This document shows, piece by piece, positions 33,263-40,772 of a stretch of DNA of 40,772 bases (the first letter of the stretch is position 1; the number at the start of each line of letters is the position of its first letter). Below the pieces are notes generated by a model. That model had not been told where the DNA came from. It did not search any database and worked only from the letters and a program-made list of their open reading frames with translations. The position numbers were made by a program, and so were the translations under genes. This DNA comes from Saccharofermentans sp. (GTDB lineage Bacteria > Bacillota > Clostridia > Saccharofermentanales > Saccharofermentanaceae), in NCBI GenBank assembly GCA_024682215.1, contig JAIKZM010000210.1, positions 1 to 40,772 on the forward strand, written 5' to 3'.

Positions 33263-33341
33263 AGTGTTGTTTAATAAGCCTGCAGTAAATATCTTACGGG
33301 AGATAGACACCTCCGGTATCTGGTGGTGCAGTTCTGCCGTC

Positions 33342-33488
33342 ATGTTTTCTGTCAGGAACGTGAAGAATTCCATCCGCGAAATAAACGGTCCGGGAAATGA
33401 GAACTATGAGTATGATTCTCAATTTCTGATAAACGGGAAACCGATAGCACAGGCGTGTGCGAGCCGCGCTTTTGTTCCTTATGAATGA
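33342..33488 (+). CDS. Tiny ORF upstream of recA, unknown
   Basis: I start it at ATG 33342 (48 residues, MFSVRNVKNSIREING onward). The frame is open from a GTG at 33264 (74 residues), but that start sits next to a terminator-like hairpin and has no ribosome site. The protein has no motif or signal I recognise. It overlaps the next tiny ORF by 8 bases in another frame. It may be a real small gene, a decayed gene remnant, or not expressed. Listed because nothing else explains this stretch. Confidence 0.3.
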   Translation: MFSVRNVKNSIREINGPGNENYEYDSQFLINGKPIAQACASRAFVPYE

Positions 33489-33597
33489 CAGGAGCGAAGA
33501 GACCGAACAGCTGATGGCAGATTTCTACGTTAATCACGAAGAATATGATGAGAACATGGATCTGGTGAATTCTTACTGGGAAAAAGAGGCGGATTAA
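33481..33597 (+). CDS. 38-residue acidic ORF upstream of recA
   Basis: ATG 33481 to TAA 33595-33597 encodes a 38-residue strongly acidic peptide, beginning MNDRSEETEQLMADFYVNHE and ending EKEAD. Its start overlaps the stop of the preceding ORF (ATGAATGA), so coupled translation is possible; no separate Shine-Dalgarno is present. It ends 11 bp before the TGTCGGT array. Function unknown; it may not be a real gene. Confidence 0.35.
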   Translation: MNDRSEETEQLMADFYVNHEEYDENMDLVNSYWEKEAD

Positions 33598-33607
33598 CTT
33601 GCGTCTT

Positions 33608-33634
33608 TGTCGGTTTTTGTCGGTAAAAGCCGGT
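33608..33634 (+). repeat. 10-bp-phased TGTCGGT array upstream of recA
   Basis: TGTCGGT at 33608 and 33618 is followed at 33628 by the degenerate AGCCGGT, all 10 bp apart. It matches the array before comEA, including the shared tail TTTGTCGGTAAAA(A/G)CC(A/G)GT. It lies 66 bp upstream of the recA -35. It begins 11 bp after the stop of the 38-residue ORF, similar to the 13 bp seen at comEA. Confidence 0.8.
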
Positions 33635-33699
33635 AATGCCCCTGAAACAATATGTTCTGTTTTGTAAGAAATTGTACCATTATTGTCGCACTTATTCTG

Positions 33700-33728
33700 T
33701 TGACAAAAGTGTATCATAACAATAGAAT
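33700..33728 (+). promoter_or_regulatory. Promoter of recA
   Basis: A perfect TTGACA (33700-33705) and TAGAAT (33723-33728) with 17 nt between. Transcription should begin near 33735, just before the SOS box. Confidence 0.82.
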
Positions 33729-33742
33729 TAACTCATAAATAA

Positions 33743-33754
33743 GAACAAATGTTC
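33743..33754 (+). promoter_or_regulatory. SOS box (LexA/DinR operator) of recA
   Basis: GAACAAATGTTC matches the Gram-positive LexA consensus GAAC-N4-GTTC perfectly as an inverted repeat. It sits about +8 to +19 relative to the predicted start site, so LexA would block clearance or elongation. recA is therefore very likely damage-inducible here. lexA itself is not in the window. Confidence 0.88.
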
Positions 33755-33776
33755 AACGCATTGATTGGAGGCTTTT

Positions 33777-34913
33777 ATGGCTAAGAGTAAGAATTCAACC
33801 AAGGGCTCGGTAGCGCCTGTACAGGATCAGAGCGAGCGCAGGAAGGCACTTGATGCCGCAATGGCACAGATAGAGAAGCAGTTCGGCCAGGGTGCCGTAA
33901 TGAGACTTGGTGACCAGACTCACATTGATATTGAGACTATTCCTACCGGTGCACTGACTCTTGATATAGCACTCGGTATCGGCGGACTTCCCAGAGGAAG
34001 GATCGTTGAGATCTACGGACCTGAATCTTCAGGTAAGACAACCGTAGCGCTTCACTGCGTTGCAGAAGCTCAGAAGCAGGGCGGTACATGTGCATTCATC
34101 GATGCAGAGCATGCTCTTGATGCCAATTATGCTGCAAACATCGGTGTAGATATCGATAACCTTCTCCTTTCACAGCCTGATACAGGTGAGCAGGCGCTCG
34201 AGATCTGCGAGACGCTTGTTCGCAGCGGATGCATTGACGTAGTAGTTATCGACTCCGTTGCAGCACTCGTTCCGAGGGCTGAGATCGAAGGCGAGATGGG
34301 TGATTCTCATGTAGGACTTCAGGCAAGACTCATGAGCCAGGCGCTCAGAAAGCTTGCTCCTGTCGTAGCCAAGTCCAATACAATCTGCATCTTCATCAAC
34401 CAGCTCCGTGAGAAGGTCGGCGTTATGTTCGGTAACCCCGAGACTACTCCTGGTGGCCGCGCTCTTAAGTTCTATGCTTCTGTCAGACTTGATGTAAGAA
34501 AGACCGAGACACTCCGTAACGGTACTGATGTAATCGGTAACCATACCAGAGTTAAGGTTGTTAAGAATAAGGTTGCTCCGCCGTTCAAGGAAGCTGAATT
34601 CGATATTCTCTACGGTAAGGGCGTTTCTTCAGAAGGCTGTATCCTTGATCTTGCTGTTGAGAATAATATCGTAGACAAGAGCGGATCTTGGTTTGCATAC
34701 AAGGGCAATAAGATCGCTCAGGGTCGTGATGCGGCAAAAGCATACCTTATCGATCATCCTGACGTAAGAGAGGAGATCGAGACTCTCGTAAGAGAATCTT
34801 ACATGCCTGCTGAAGATGATGATGCGGATGCAGCGGCTCCTGCAGCTTCTGCTGATAAGGCAGCAGCTCCTGCAGCAGAAGAAGATGACGATATCCTCGG
34901 TATCGATCTCTGA
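33777..34913 (+). CDS. recA: Recombinase RecA
   Basis: ATP-dependent strand-exchange protein for homologous recombination, LexA co-protease activity and uptake-DNA integration. Walker A is GPESSGKTT and Walker [11 protein letters not shown]. The loop-1/loop-2 regions [21 protein letters not shown] and [21 protein letters not shown] are intact. The C-terminus is acidic ([11 protein letters not shown]), as usual, after an Ala-rich stretch. The ATG at 33777 is 5 nt after GGAGG; an in-frame TTG four codons earlier overlaps the ribosome site and is rejected. 378 residues. The leader carries a promoter and a LexA box. recX follows after a terminator-like hairpin. Confidence 0.98.
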   Translation: MAKSKNSTKGSVAPVQDQSERRKALDAAMAQIEKQFGQGAVMRLGDQTHIDIETIPTGALTLDIALGIGGLPRGRIVEIYGPESSGKTTVALHCVAEAQKQGGTCAFIDAEHALDANYAANIGVDIDNLLLSQPDTGEQALEICETLVRSGCIDVVVIDSVAALVPRAEIEGEMGDSHVGLQARLMSQALRKLAPVVAKSNTICIFINQLREKVGVMFGNPETTPGGRALKFYASVRLDVRKTETLRNGTDVIGNHTRVKVVKNKVAPPFKEAEFDILYGKGVSSEGCILDLAVENNIVDKSGSWFAYKGNKIAQGRDAAKAYLIDHPDVREEIETLVRESYMPAEDDDADAAAPAASADKAAAPAAEEDDDILGIDL

Positions 34914-34926
34914 TATTTGATGATTG

Positions 34927-34971
34927 TCTGCCGGGACTGTTTTACTAAGCGGTTCCGGCAGAATTGTTTTT
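34927..34971 (+). terminator. Attenuator-like hairpin between recA and recX
   Basis: TCTGCCGGGAC (34927-34937) pairs with GTTCCGGCAGA (34952-34962; 11 bp with one G-T pair), followed by ATTGTTTTT up to 34971. The hairpin and T-run form an intrinsic terminator right before the recX start codon, so most recA transcripts would stop here and only readthrough would make RecX. This keeps RecX low relative to RecA (inference). Confidence 0.7.
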
Positions 34972-34977
34972 ATGCAT

Positions 34978-35436
34978 ATGAGTGATAAAGAAATTAAAGA
35001 GGCCGTATCCTGTGCCATAAGGCATATTGGAACAGGCGTTTATTCATCGGGAAAGATACTTATATATCTCGGCGGCAAAGGTTATGACGAGTCTGTCTGT
35101 TATGCCGCCGTAAAAGATCTTGTGAATACCGGATATATTGATGACCGCAGAGCTGCGCGGAAGGTTCTGGCTGCCCGTTCAGGCAAAAAACAGGAGAGCA
35201 GGAATTATATGCTCCAGCGCTTTCTTGAAGCCGGCATAGATCCTGATATTGCCGAGGATCTTGCTTCAGAACTGAAAAGCGATGTCGATACATGCAAGTC
35301 GCTTTTTGAATCCGGTTTTGGCGTACCGGATGAGAACAGTTCAGACAGGGAAGAGGAATTTATAAAACTCGCACGTCTAAGGGGATATGATTTTGAGACA
35401 GCGGTAAAAGCATTCAGACTCTATTTGTCTGAATGA
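34978..35436 (+). CDS. recX: Regulatory protein RecX
   Basis: Small helical protein that binds RecA filaments and limits their extension. The 152-residue product shows the three-helix repeats of the family: LIYLGGKGYDESVCYAAVKDL, TGYIDDRRAARKVL, LKSDVDTCKSLFE and a C-terminal LRGYDFETAVKAF. The start is ATG 34978 or ATG 34972, both without a good ribosome site. The open frame continues to 34924 but would include the attenuator hairpin. It lies downstream of recA as in many bacteria. Its 3' end overlaps the convergent YfhO-like gene by 16 bp. Confidence 0.85.
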   Translation: MSDKEIKEAVSCAIRHIGTGVYSSGKILIYLGGKGYDESVCYAAVKDLVNTGYIDDRRAARKVLAARSGKKQESRNYMLQRFLEAGIDPDIAEDLASELKSDVDTCKSLFESGFGVPDENSSDREEEFIKLARLRGYDFETAVKAFRLYLSE

Positions 35437-38096
35437 ACCGCTTTAGCTTTGCGCCTGTCTGTGGCCGTGACGGCGATAAGAAGAATGAAGCCTGCTATCG
35501 ATAATACGAGTCCTTCTTTCATTAAAGGCATGTGATAGACCATTTGTATCTTATGCGCACCTTCCGGAAGTTCAATTCCCATGAATCCGATATTGGCTTT
35601 CATTATCTCAGCCTTTTCACCGTCCACATAGCAGGTCCAGCCTGAATCATAGGGAAGGGTAAAACAAAGGAATCTGTCTGATGATGCCGTTATTGTTCCG
35701 GAGAAACCATTCTTTATTATGGTGACATCATTTAACGATTCGGCTCGTAGCTTTTCCATCTGTTCAGGATAACCTGACATGTCATGACTCCATATCTGGA
35801 TCTCGCCGATCTGATACTCGCCTATATTATCGAAATACACCGTACACGTTTTGATGCCGTCTTTACTGCTCCCGAGGCAAAGGATCTGATTATCGTAACC
35901 GCCATAGTAAACATAATCTTCTTTGAGGAAGCGTGTATGGTTTATCTTTCCGTCGGCCTTGGTATAAAGATACAGTTCTTTGTTATCGCACTTGTCGGTC
36001 AGTTTCAGATCTACGAACCGGATGTATGTTTCTTCGCCGGGAATGCCGTCGAACTCCAATGTTAGGTGTGCTTTTTGGCGATCGACCCTGATGGTGTTGT
36101 TTGTTATTTCGACACCGTCGGCTTCGGTTATCCTGTAGTCCAGCTTCTTTGCGGTAGGATGGTGATCTTTATCTTCCGTCAGACGTGAAGGCGTGTTTTC
36201 CAGATATACAGAACGGCACATGATGTCCTGCTTATCGATAGGAGACAGAGATTCAAATGCAGCTTTGGAGATGTAGCTGTCATATGTGAATCCGATCGGA
36301 AGATAATGATCGTTTTTAAGGATCACATCGTTGTTCTTACCGTTTTCTATCCGGTCAATTTCAGAAAATCCGTAAGGGTAGACCGGGGAATCTGAAACTC
36401 TTGCCACATGATATTTGACGCCTGCAAGAGTAAGGGGGACAGATCTTGCGTCAAGACCGAGACTGTAGTTCATTGCACCGCGTTGAGTCATTTCCAGTTC
36501 ATTGAGGAAAGCCATGTATTCAGGATAGTAGAAAGAAGAATAGTAGGATGTTCCGTTGAGGCCGAAAGCGCGTGAGCTTGACATTGTATGCCAGAAGATG
36601 CTGCTGCCGTTTACACGGTAATATACGTCCTTGTCGTTGATGACTGTATTGCTTTTTGCAAGAGATGCATACTGTCCGTTGTTGATGAGTTCTATCGCAG
36701 AACCGTTATCAAGAAAAGAGGAGAGATCGCTGTGGCGGAAACTGCGTCCGATAACAGGTGATATGCATGCCGAGATCATGAGGATGGCGAGTGAGGCGCT
36801 CTTGACTGACTCGGGTCTGGTTTTTAACAGGAGGCCTGCTGTCAGATCTGCCGACATGAATATGATCAGGAATACGATCAGTACTAAATTTTGATTTTGT
36901 CCGGAAAGCAGGAAGGAGGCAATTCCAAAAACAAGGGTTCCGGCAAGCACGGCGGCCTTCTTTTTCAGAGGCATCCCGGCAAAAGAAGGAACTGCAAACA
37001 TGACAACGGCAGATACGCAGAGCTCGTAGGCAAAACACCAGCGGTTTATTATATTGTTGAAGCCTGAAAATACATAACCGAAAAGAGGGATAAGAAGCAT
37101 TGCTGAAAGAAGGATGAATAAGATCTTCAGCAGCGTGTTCTTTTTTCTTTCGGTAAACATTGTGATTATGCAGGGAACCGCAATGACAGAGAAACCGAGT
37201 GAACCCTCGTTAAGGTTTTCGCTTATCGTCAGTGTATAGTCAGATATAAAAGACAGATAGTAATGGGCAGGATAGAAGAGCAGATTGGGCACGCTGCGGC
37301 CGATCCTTGCACCTGCCATGTGCGTGATCATATAGGCAAACGGCAGGATGAACAAACCAGAAAGCAGGATACCCGTTGATCCGCATAAAACCAGTCTTCC
37401 AAATGCTTTGAAAAAGCTTTTGGCAGTGTGGTCGTTATATGAGATGAAATACCTTACGAGGAAATAGATGACGATAAGCAGTGCATAAGAATATGAAAGG
37501 TAGATGTCAGAACCTAAAGCGAGAAATACCAAGATGATGAAAAGAAGAGACCGCTTGCCTTTTAGGATTATCTCCGTACCGATCAGGAAGAGCGGCATGA
37601 TTATCAGGGCATCGTAGAAGTTTGGCTGACGGAGGCAGAATAAGAGCGAGAAGCCGCAGAACGCATAATTGATCGAACCGATCATTACAGGCAGCGGCTT
37701 TTGCCTGAAGTAGAATCCTAAAAGTGAAAAGGTGCATCCGGCAAGATAGATCTTCAGGATGATCAGAAGATCATAGACGAATTCCTGCGATTCCATGGGG
37801 AAAAGGGATGCAATGAAGCTGAAGACAGAGAAATACATACCCTGACGGACAGGAATAGCCGAAAAATCGAATCCGTTTTCAGAGCTGAAGACCCGCCTGA
37901 GAGAACTGCTGTTATTGACCATGGCGGAATAGTTGTTTGCGAAGCCGTCGAGCTGCTGAATGAAGGATTTGCCGCTGATATAGAAATCTTTGAAAACAAA
38001 GAACTGAACGACTATAAAAAGGAGGGTGAAGTGGAGCAGATAGAATGCAAAAAGGCGCGCTTGGGTAAGATCGCGCCAAAGTGAATGGTAACGCAT
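35421..38096 (-). CDS. YfhO-like polytopic membrane protein (GT-C-type fold)
   Basis: A very large 891-residue membrane protein. About a dozen hydrophobic segments lie in the first 450 residues (for example ALLIVIYFLVRYFIS and VLLSAMLLIPLFGYV), then a long extracytoplasmic domain, and a final transmembrane segment near the C-terminus (LVLSIAGFILLIAV). This matches the YfhO family, thought to act on lipoteichoic or lipid-linked glycans like GT-C glycosyltransferases; the exact reaction is not settled. No Shine-Dalgarno precedes the ATG at 38096. It is the last gene of a minus-strand cassette, 58 nt after the MBL gene, and converges on recX. Confidence 0.8.
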   Translation of the reverse strand: MRYHSLWRDLTQARLFAFYLLHFTLLFIVVQFFVFKDFYISGKSFIQQLDGFANNYSAMVNNSSSLRRVFSSENGFDFSAIPVRQGMYFSVFSFIASLFPMESQEFVYDLLIILKIYLAGCTFSLLGFYFRQKPLPVMIGSINYAFCGFSLLFCLRQPNFYDALIIMPLFLIGTEIILKGKRSLLFIILVFLALGSDIYLSYSYALLIVIYFLVRYFISYNDHTAKSFFKAFGRLVLCGSTGILLSGLFILPFAYMITHMAGARIGRSVPNLLFYPAHYYLSFISDYTLTISENLNEGSLGFSVIAVPCIITMFTERKKNTLLKILFILLSAMLLIPLFGYVFSGFNNIINRWCFAYELCVSAVVMFAVPSFAGMPLKKKAAVLAGTLVFGIASFLLSGQNQNLVLIVFLIIFMSADLTAGLLLKTRPESVKSASLAILMISACISPVIGRSFRHSDLSSFLDNGSAIELINNGQYASLAKSNTVINDKDVYYRVNGSSIFWHTMSSSRAFGLNGTSYYSSFYYPEYMAFLNELEMTQRGAMNYSLGLDARSVPLTLAGVKYHVARVSDSPVYPYGFSEIDRIENGKNNDVILKNDHYLPIGFTYDSYISKAAFESLSPIDKQDIMCRSVYLENTPSRLTEDKDHHPTAKKLDYRITEADGVEITNNTIRVDRQKAHLTLEFDGIPGEETYIRFVDLKLTDKCDNKELYLYTKADGKINHTRFLKEDYVYYGGYDNQILCLGSSKDGIKTCTVYFDNIGEYQIGEIQIWSHDMSGYPEQMEKLRAESLNDVTIIKNGFSGTITASSDRFLCFTLPYDSGWTCYVDGEKAEIMKANIGFMGIELPEGAHKIQMVYHMPLMKEGLVLSIAGFILLIAVTATDRRKAKAVHSDK

Positions 38097-38154
38097 TCTG
38101 ATCGACTGGAATGTATCCGTAACCTATAGCCACCTTTTCTTTGTGATAGAACAA

Positions 38155-38748
38155 TTATACACGAGTTATGTTTTTCTCGTTTGCATGAGAGTAGAGCAGC
38201 AGTTTTGGCTTTTGCGACAGTATTTCTTCCCAATCGTCTTTCAACGCAGCGTTGTCACTATATGCCTCAAGATATTCAAGCGGCTCAAGATCTCCAAGTA
38301 TGAAAGTACCATCGCTTAAAGCCACATAGATGCTATCCTCGCTGTGACTTTTTGTCTTTCCGATGTTTCCGCTGATACCTAATGATTCAAGGAAAGAAGA
38401 TGCATCTTCAAACTTAAGTGCAATTGCTTTGCTCTCATCTATCGGCTTATAAGCCAGATGCGGTTCCCTGGCAAATATATGATCAGAGTAATGAACATAG
38501 CCTGTTTGTGATTCCATTATTATAAGTTTTATGCCCTGAGCCATCAGTTCGCTTACCAGACCGATGTGATCCGGATGATAGTGCGTAGCCAATAAATAGT
38601 TGATATCTGAAAGCCTGATTCCCTGGCTTTTTATTGCTTTGCAGAAAGCAGACAAAGTACCGGCATAATCAGTATCGATAAGGATACTGGCGTTTGTACC
38701 TCTTATAAGGAATGTGTTTGTGTTGCCGTAACGCAGTTTTATAACCAT
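38155..38748 (-). CDS. Metallo-beta-lactamase-fold hydrolase
   Basis: Cytoplasmic metallohydrolase of 197 residues. The zinc motif THYHPDHIG (HxHxDH) is near residue 55, preceded by the typical start strand NTFLIRGTNASILIDTDYAG. Further ligands are His in KTKSHSEDSI and Asp in FILGDLEPL. Members include hydroxyacylglutathione hydrolases and RNases; the short length and lack of added domains prevent a finer call. It begins 12 nt after the stop of the upstream minus-strand membrane protein gene, with a weak ribosome site (GGAAATAC). It is probably cotranscribed with that gene and YfhO. Confidence 0.82.
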   Translation of the reverse strand: MVIKLRYGNTNTFLIRGTNASILIDTDYAGTLSAFCKAIKSQGIRLSDINYLLATHYHPDHIGLVSELMAQGIKLIIMESQTGYVHYSDHIFAREPHLAYKPIDESKAIALKFEDASSFLESLGISGNIGKTKSHSEDSIYVALSDGTFILGDLEPLEYLEAYSDNAALKDDWEEILSQKPKLLLYSHANEKNITRV

Positions 38749-38760
38749 TGAGTATTTCCG

Positions 38761-39741
38761 TTATCTTGTAAGTTCTATTTTCTTTTTGTTCAGGCCGGAC
38801 AGAGAACTCGAATTTGACCATACGTGGATTTTTGCCGTGGCAGAGTTCTTTTCGGGAGTGTTTGTTATCCTGATATATGTGTCCAGGTTATTGTTGATCT
38901 TTATGTTTATGTCAAAAGTGTCTTCGCTTACCGGGACTTTTGGGAAGACATTTTTCCATACTCTGTTAACGAGATTCATAACTTCAGTTTCGGTGATATT
39001 TTCGAAATTTACATCTACGCTGCAAAGAGCATATTTTGTCCTTTCAAACAGGATCTTATAATCATCGCCGTTTTTATAGTCCTGAAAATCAATTGAGACG
39101 ATACTGATCTTGTATTTCATATTGGAAGGAAGATCATGTTTGTTAATGACGTATTGAACGAATTCGTTGGAGAAACTTTTATTGGTTTCTTGGAATACGG
39201 CTGTAAAATCATCCCGGATCTCTCTGTTTTCTATGACCTGGATCTGGAAACTTACATCAGGTGGCAGGGCAGGGGAATGACCTTCATATGACTGGGAATT
39301 TTTCGATGTAAGATAATAAGTCATATCTGCGGCTGCCTCTTCACCATATAAAGCGGCAAGATGCGGTCTGATCCTGGCCTGAGCTGAACGGTCCAGATTG
39401 TTAAGATTTGTTTCGGACAATATGGATGAGCAGATTACGGAAAAGAGCACGATACCGATGAAACACAAAGATACTTTAAGCAGCTTTTGATGCTTGCGGA
39501 TATAAGATGTGAAGAAAAGGACCTGAAAGAGCAGACAAATGAATGGGATAAATATCTTGAATTCGTTTAACAGGACAAATAAGACCGCAGGAAATCCGAA
39601 GAACCAGGTCAATAAGAAATAGCCTGTAAAACTTTTATAAATGGCAAAGATCAACGGAATGAAGGAAATAAAGAAAAGAACGGTTCCGATTATTAAGGAA
39701 ACTGATGTTTTAGAACTTGTTTTTTCAGTACGGTTATCCAT
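38761..39741 (-). CDS. Membrane protein, unknown function
   Basis: A 326-residue protein I do not recognise. Four hydrophobic segments lie in about residues 12-110 (SVSLIIGTVLFFISFIPLIF, YFLLTWFFGFPAVLFVLL, FIPFICLLFQVLFFTSYI, VSLCFIGIVLFSVICSSI). A 210-residue soluble domain follows, containing DDFTAVFQETNKS and FPKVPVSEDTFDINIKINNN, with no catalytic motif seen. AGGAGG lies 7 nt before the ATG at 39741. It leads the minus-strand cassette that ends with YfhO. Base composition is more AT-rich by eye than the housekeeping neighbours, which could mean transfer, but this is not measured. Confidence 0.7.
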   Translation of the reverse strand: MDNRTEKTSSKTSVSLIIGTVLFFISFIPLIFAIYKSFTGYFLLTWFFGFPAVLFVLLNEFKIFIPFICLLFQVLFFTSYIRKHQKLLKVSLCFIGIVLFSVICSSILSETNLNNLDRSAQARIRPHLAALYGEEAAADMTYYLTSKNSQSYEGHSPALPPDVSFQIQVIENREIRDDFTAVFQETNKSFSNEFVQYVINKHDLPSNMKYKISIVSIDFQDYKNGDDYKILFERTKYALCSVDVNFENITETEVMNLVNRVWKNVFPKVPVSEDTFDINIKINNNLDTYIRITNTPEKNSATAKIHVWSNSSSLSGLNKKKIELTR

Positions 39742-39774
39742 CTGGTTTCCTCCTGGAAATGTTCTTATACCGGT

Positions 39775-39802
39775 ATGCTATCATTGTTCTTTCGAAATTC
39801 AA
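39775..39802 (-). promoter_or_regulatory. Promoter of the YfhO cassette
   Basis: On the minus strand TTGAAT (39797-39802) and TAGCAT (39775-39780) are 16 nt apart, with the predicted start about 25-30 nt before the ATG at 39741. Both boxes match the consensus at most positions. Confidence 0.5.
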
Positions 39803-39878
39803 GATAAATATATCGAAAAACGATAAAATAGTAACCCGGCGGAAAATATCAAAGAAATGGGCAAGCGCCGCTCTTATT

Positions 39879-39887
39879 TGCTATAAT
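39879..39887 (+). promoter_or_regulatory. Extended -10 of rimO, near-leaderless
   Basis: TGCTATAAT is an extended -10 with a perfect TATAAT (39882-39887), only 9 nt before the ATG at 39897. The start site would lie near 39894, leaving a leader of about 3 nt and no room for a Shine-Dalgarno. Confidence 0.6.
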
Positions 39888-39896
39888 GCCTACATT

Positions 39897-40772
39897 ATGG
39901 AAAAGAATACAGATAATAAAAATATAGAGATCACGCTTCTGGCTCTAGGATGCTCCAAGAACCTTGTTGACTGTGAGACCATGTCAACACTTCTCAAGGA
40001 GGCCGGCTACGATGTTGTAAATGACGTTTCGGAGTCTGATATCGTCGTTATCAACACCTGCGGATTCATAGAGTCGGCCAAGAAGGAAGCAATAGACAAT
40101 ATCCTTGCTGTTGCTGATTACAAGGTCCCTAACGGCAGCGTAAAAAAGATAATCGTTTCCGGATGCCTTTCACAGAGATATCCCGAGGATATCCTTAAGG
40201 AACTTCCTGAAGTAGATGCGGTATTGGGTACTGCTCATTATGGCGACATCGTTGATGTCGTTGCCAAGCTTGCGGCCGAGTTCGATAAGGAATCCGAGAA
40301 GATCAACCTTACGTCAGATGTTGGCGGCTATAAGCATCTCGTAAAGGAGAGGGAGATCTCCACAGAGGCTTATGCGTGGCTCAAGATAGGTGAGGGATGC
40401 CTTAACAGATGCAGTTTCTGCGCCATCCCGTTAATAAGAGGAAATTTCGTCTCCCGTCCGATGGAAGACATTGTTGAAGAGGCAAAGATCATTGCTTCGA
40501 AAGGGGTAAAGGAGATCGTTCTCGCGGCCCAGGATACGACAAATTACGGAATCGAGCTTTATAAGGAAAGAAGTCTTACAAAGCTTCTGAGAAGCCTTTC
40601 GGAGATCGAAGGCATAGAGCTTATCCGTGTAATGTACGGCTATATGGACGGCATCACGTCCGATCTGATAGATGAGATCGCGAATAATCCCAAGGTGGCC
40701 CATTATCTTGATATACCCATCCAGCACGGCTGCAATAAGATCCTTAAGGCGATGCACAGAAGGGATACCGCC
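39897..40772 (+). CDS. rimO: Ribosomal protein S12 methylthiotransferase RimO (partial, 3' end outside window)
   Basis: Radical SAM enzyme that adds a methylthio group to an aspartate of ribosomal protein uS12. The N-terminal UPF0004 domain has three cluster-binding Cys in LLALGCSKNLVDCE, NTCGF and VSGCLSQRYP. The radical SAM domain has GCLNRCSFCAIP (CxxxCxxC). LGCxKNLVD is the RimO form; MiaB differs here. 292 residues are present with no stop, about two thirds of the usual length, so the C-terminal TRAM domain lies beyond the window. In many Firmicutes rimO follows ftsK; here it lies after the inverted YfhO cassette. Confidence 0.93.
   Translation, partial: MEKNTDNKNIEITLLALGCSKNLVDCETMSTLLKEAGYDVVNDVSESDIVVINTCGFIESAKKEAIDNILAVADYKVPNGSVKKIIVSGCLSQRYPEDILKELPEVDAVLGTAHYGDIVDVVAKLAAEFDKESEKINLTSDVGGYKHLVKEREISTEAYAWLKIGEGCLNRCSFCAIPLIRGNFVSRPMEDIVEEAKIIASKGVKEIVLAAQDTTNYGIELYKERSLTKLLRSLSEIEGIELIRVMYGYMDGITSDLIDEIANNPKVAHYLDIPIQHGCNKILKAMHRRDTA

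Noticed and set aside
33264-33341. GTG start of the tiny ORF
   Set aside because: It abuts a terminator-like hairpin and lacks a ribosome site; ATG 33342 is more likely if the ORF is real.

Overview
The window looks like a chromosomal piece of an anaerobic, Gram-positive Clostridia-type bacterium (Bacillota). The evidence is a Bacillus-type SOS box (GAAC-N4-GTTC) in front of recA, ChW repeats in a secreted protein, the Bacillus-like order nadD-yqeK-rsfS-(small gene)-comEA, a clostridial ftsK-cinA-recA-recX neighbourhood, Shine-Dalgarno-led genes packed with 1-4 nt junctions, and TTG/GTG starts. The family cannot be fixed from sequence alone; an Oscillospiraceae/Saccharofermentans-like gut or rumen organism is a guess. 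I see no phage, insertion sequence, CRISPR array or rRNA. The only tRNA is tRNA-Trp.

Layout. 1-2639: dihydrolipoyl dehydrogenase and a lipoprotein serine hydrolase. 2645-3628 (minus): a MraY/WecA-superfamily transferase lacking the histidine motif. 3754-11463: a dense plus-strand run of argS, oligoendopeptidase F, an RsmF-like 23S/16S-type methyltransferase, rdgB, an ACT-domain regulator, homoserine dehydrogenase and a GNAT acetyltransferase. 11555-15443: purD, a fused nadD-yqeK, rsfS, a small conserved gene and comEA. 15444-16454 (minus): birA. 16578-18347: a 7TM-PAS-HD-GYP signalling protein closed by a good terminator. 18491-22047: an envelope/secreted block of two SGNH hydrolase paralogues (one with ChW repeats, one a lipoprotein), a small lipoprotein and a small conserved protein. 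22158-24332 (minus): citrate synthase and a short-chain dehydrogenase. 24432-25388: an acidic single-pass membrane protein. 25453-25526 (minus): tRNA-Trp. 25626-33239: proC, rnhA, a NUDIX ADP-ribose pyrophosphatase-like gene, ftsK, a PncC-only cinA, murJ and a LUD-domain gene. 33264-33597: two tiny ORFs. 33777-35436: recA and recX. 35421-39741 (minus): a membrane/envelope cassette (unknown membrane protein, metallo-beta-lactamase-fold hydrolase, YfhO-like giant membrane protein). 39897-end: rimO, cut by the window edge.

How the genes work together. Most are housekeeping genes for translation (argS, rsmF-like, rsfS, tRNA-Trp, rimO), DNA processing and competence (recA, recX, ftsK, rnhA, comEA), nucleotide and cofactor metabolism (purD, rdgB, nadD-yqeK, pncC, birA), amino-acid synthesis (hom with its ACT partner, proC, gltA) and the cell envelope (murJ, MraY-like, SGNH pair, YfhO-like).

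The most unusual signal is a pair of 10-bp-phased TGTCGGT arrays. Each starts 11-13 bp after the stop codon of a tiny ORF, and each stands directly in front of a DNA-uptake/recombination gene (comEA and recA). Three genes (lpdA, comEA, rimO) also have -10-like boxes only 6-9 nt before the ATG, suggesting leaderless transcripts. I did not find a clearly new multi-gene defence or mobile system.
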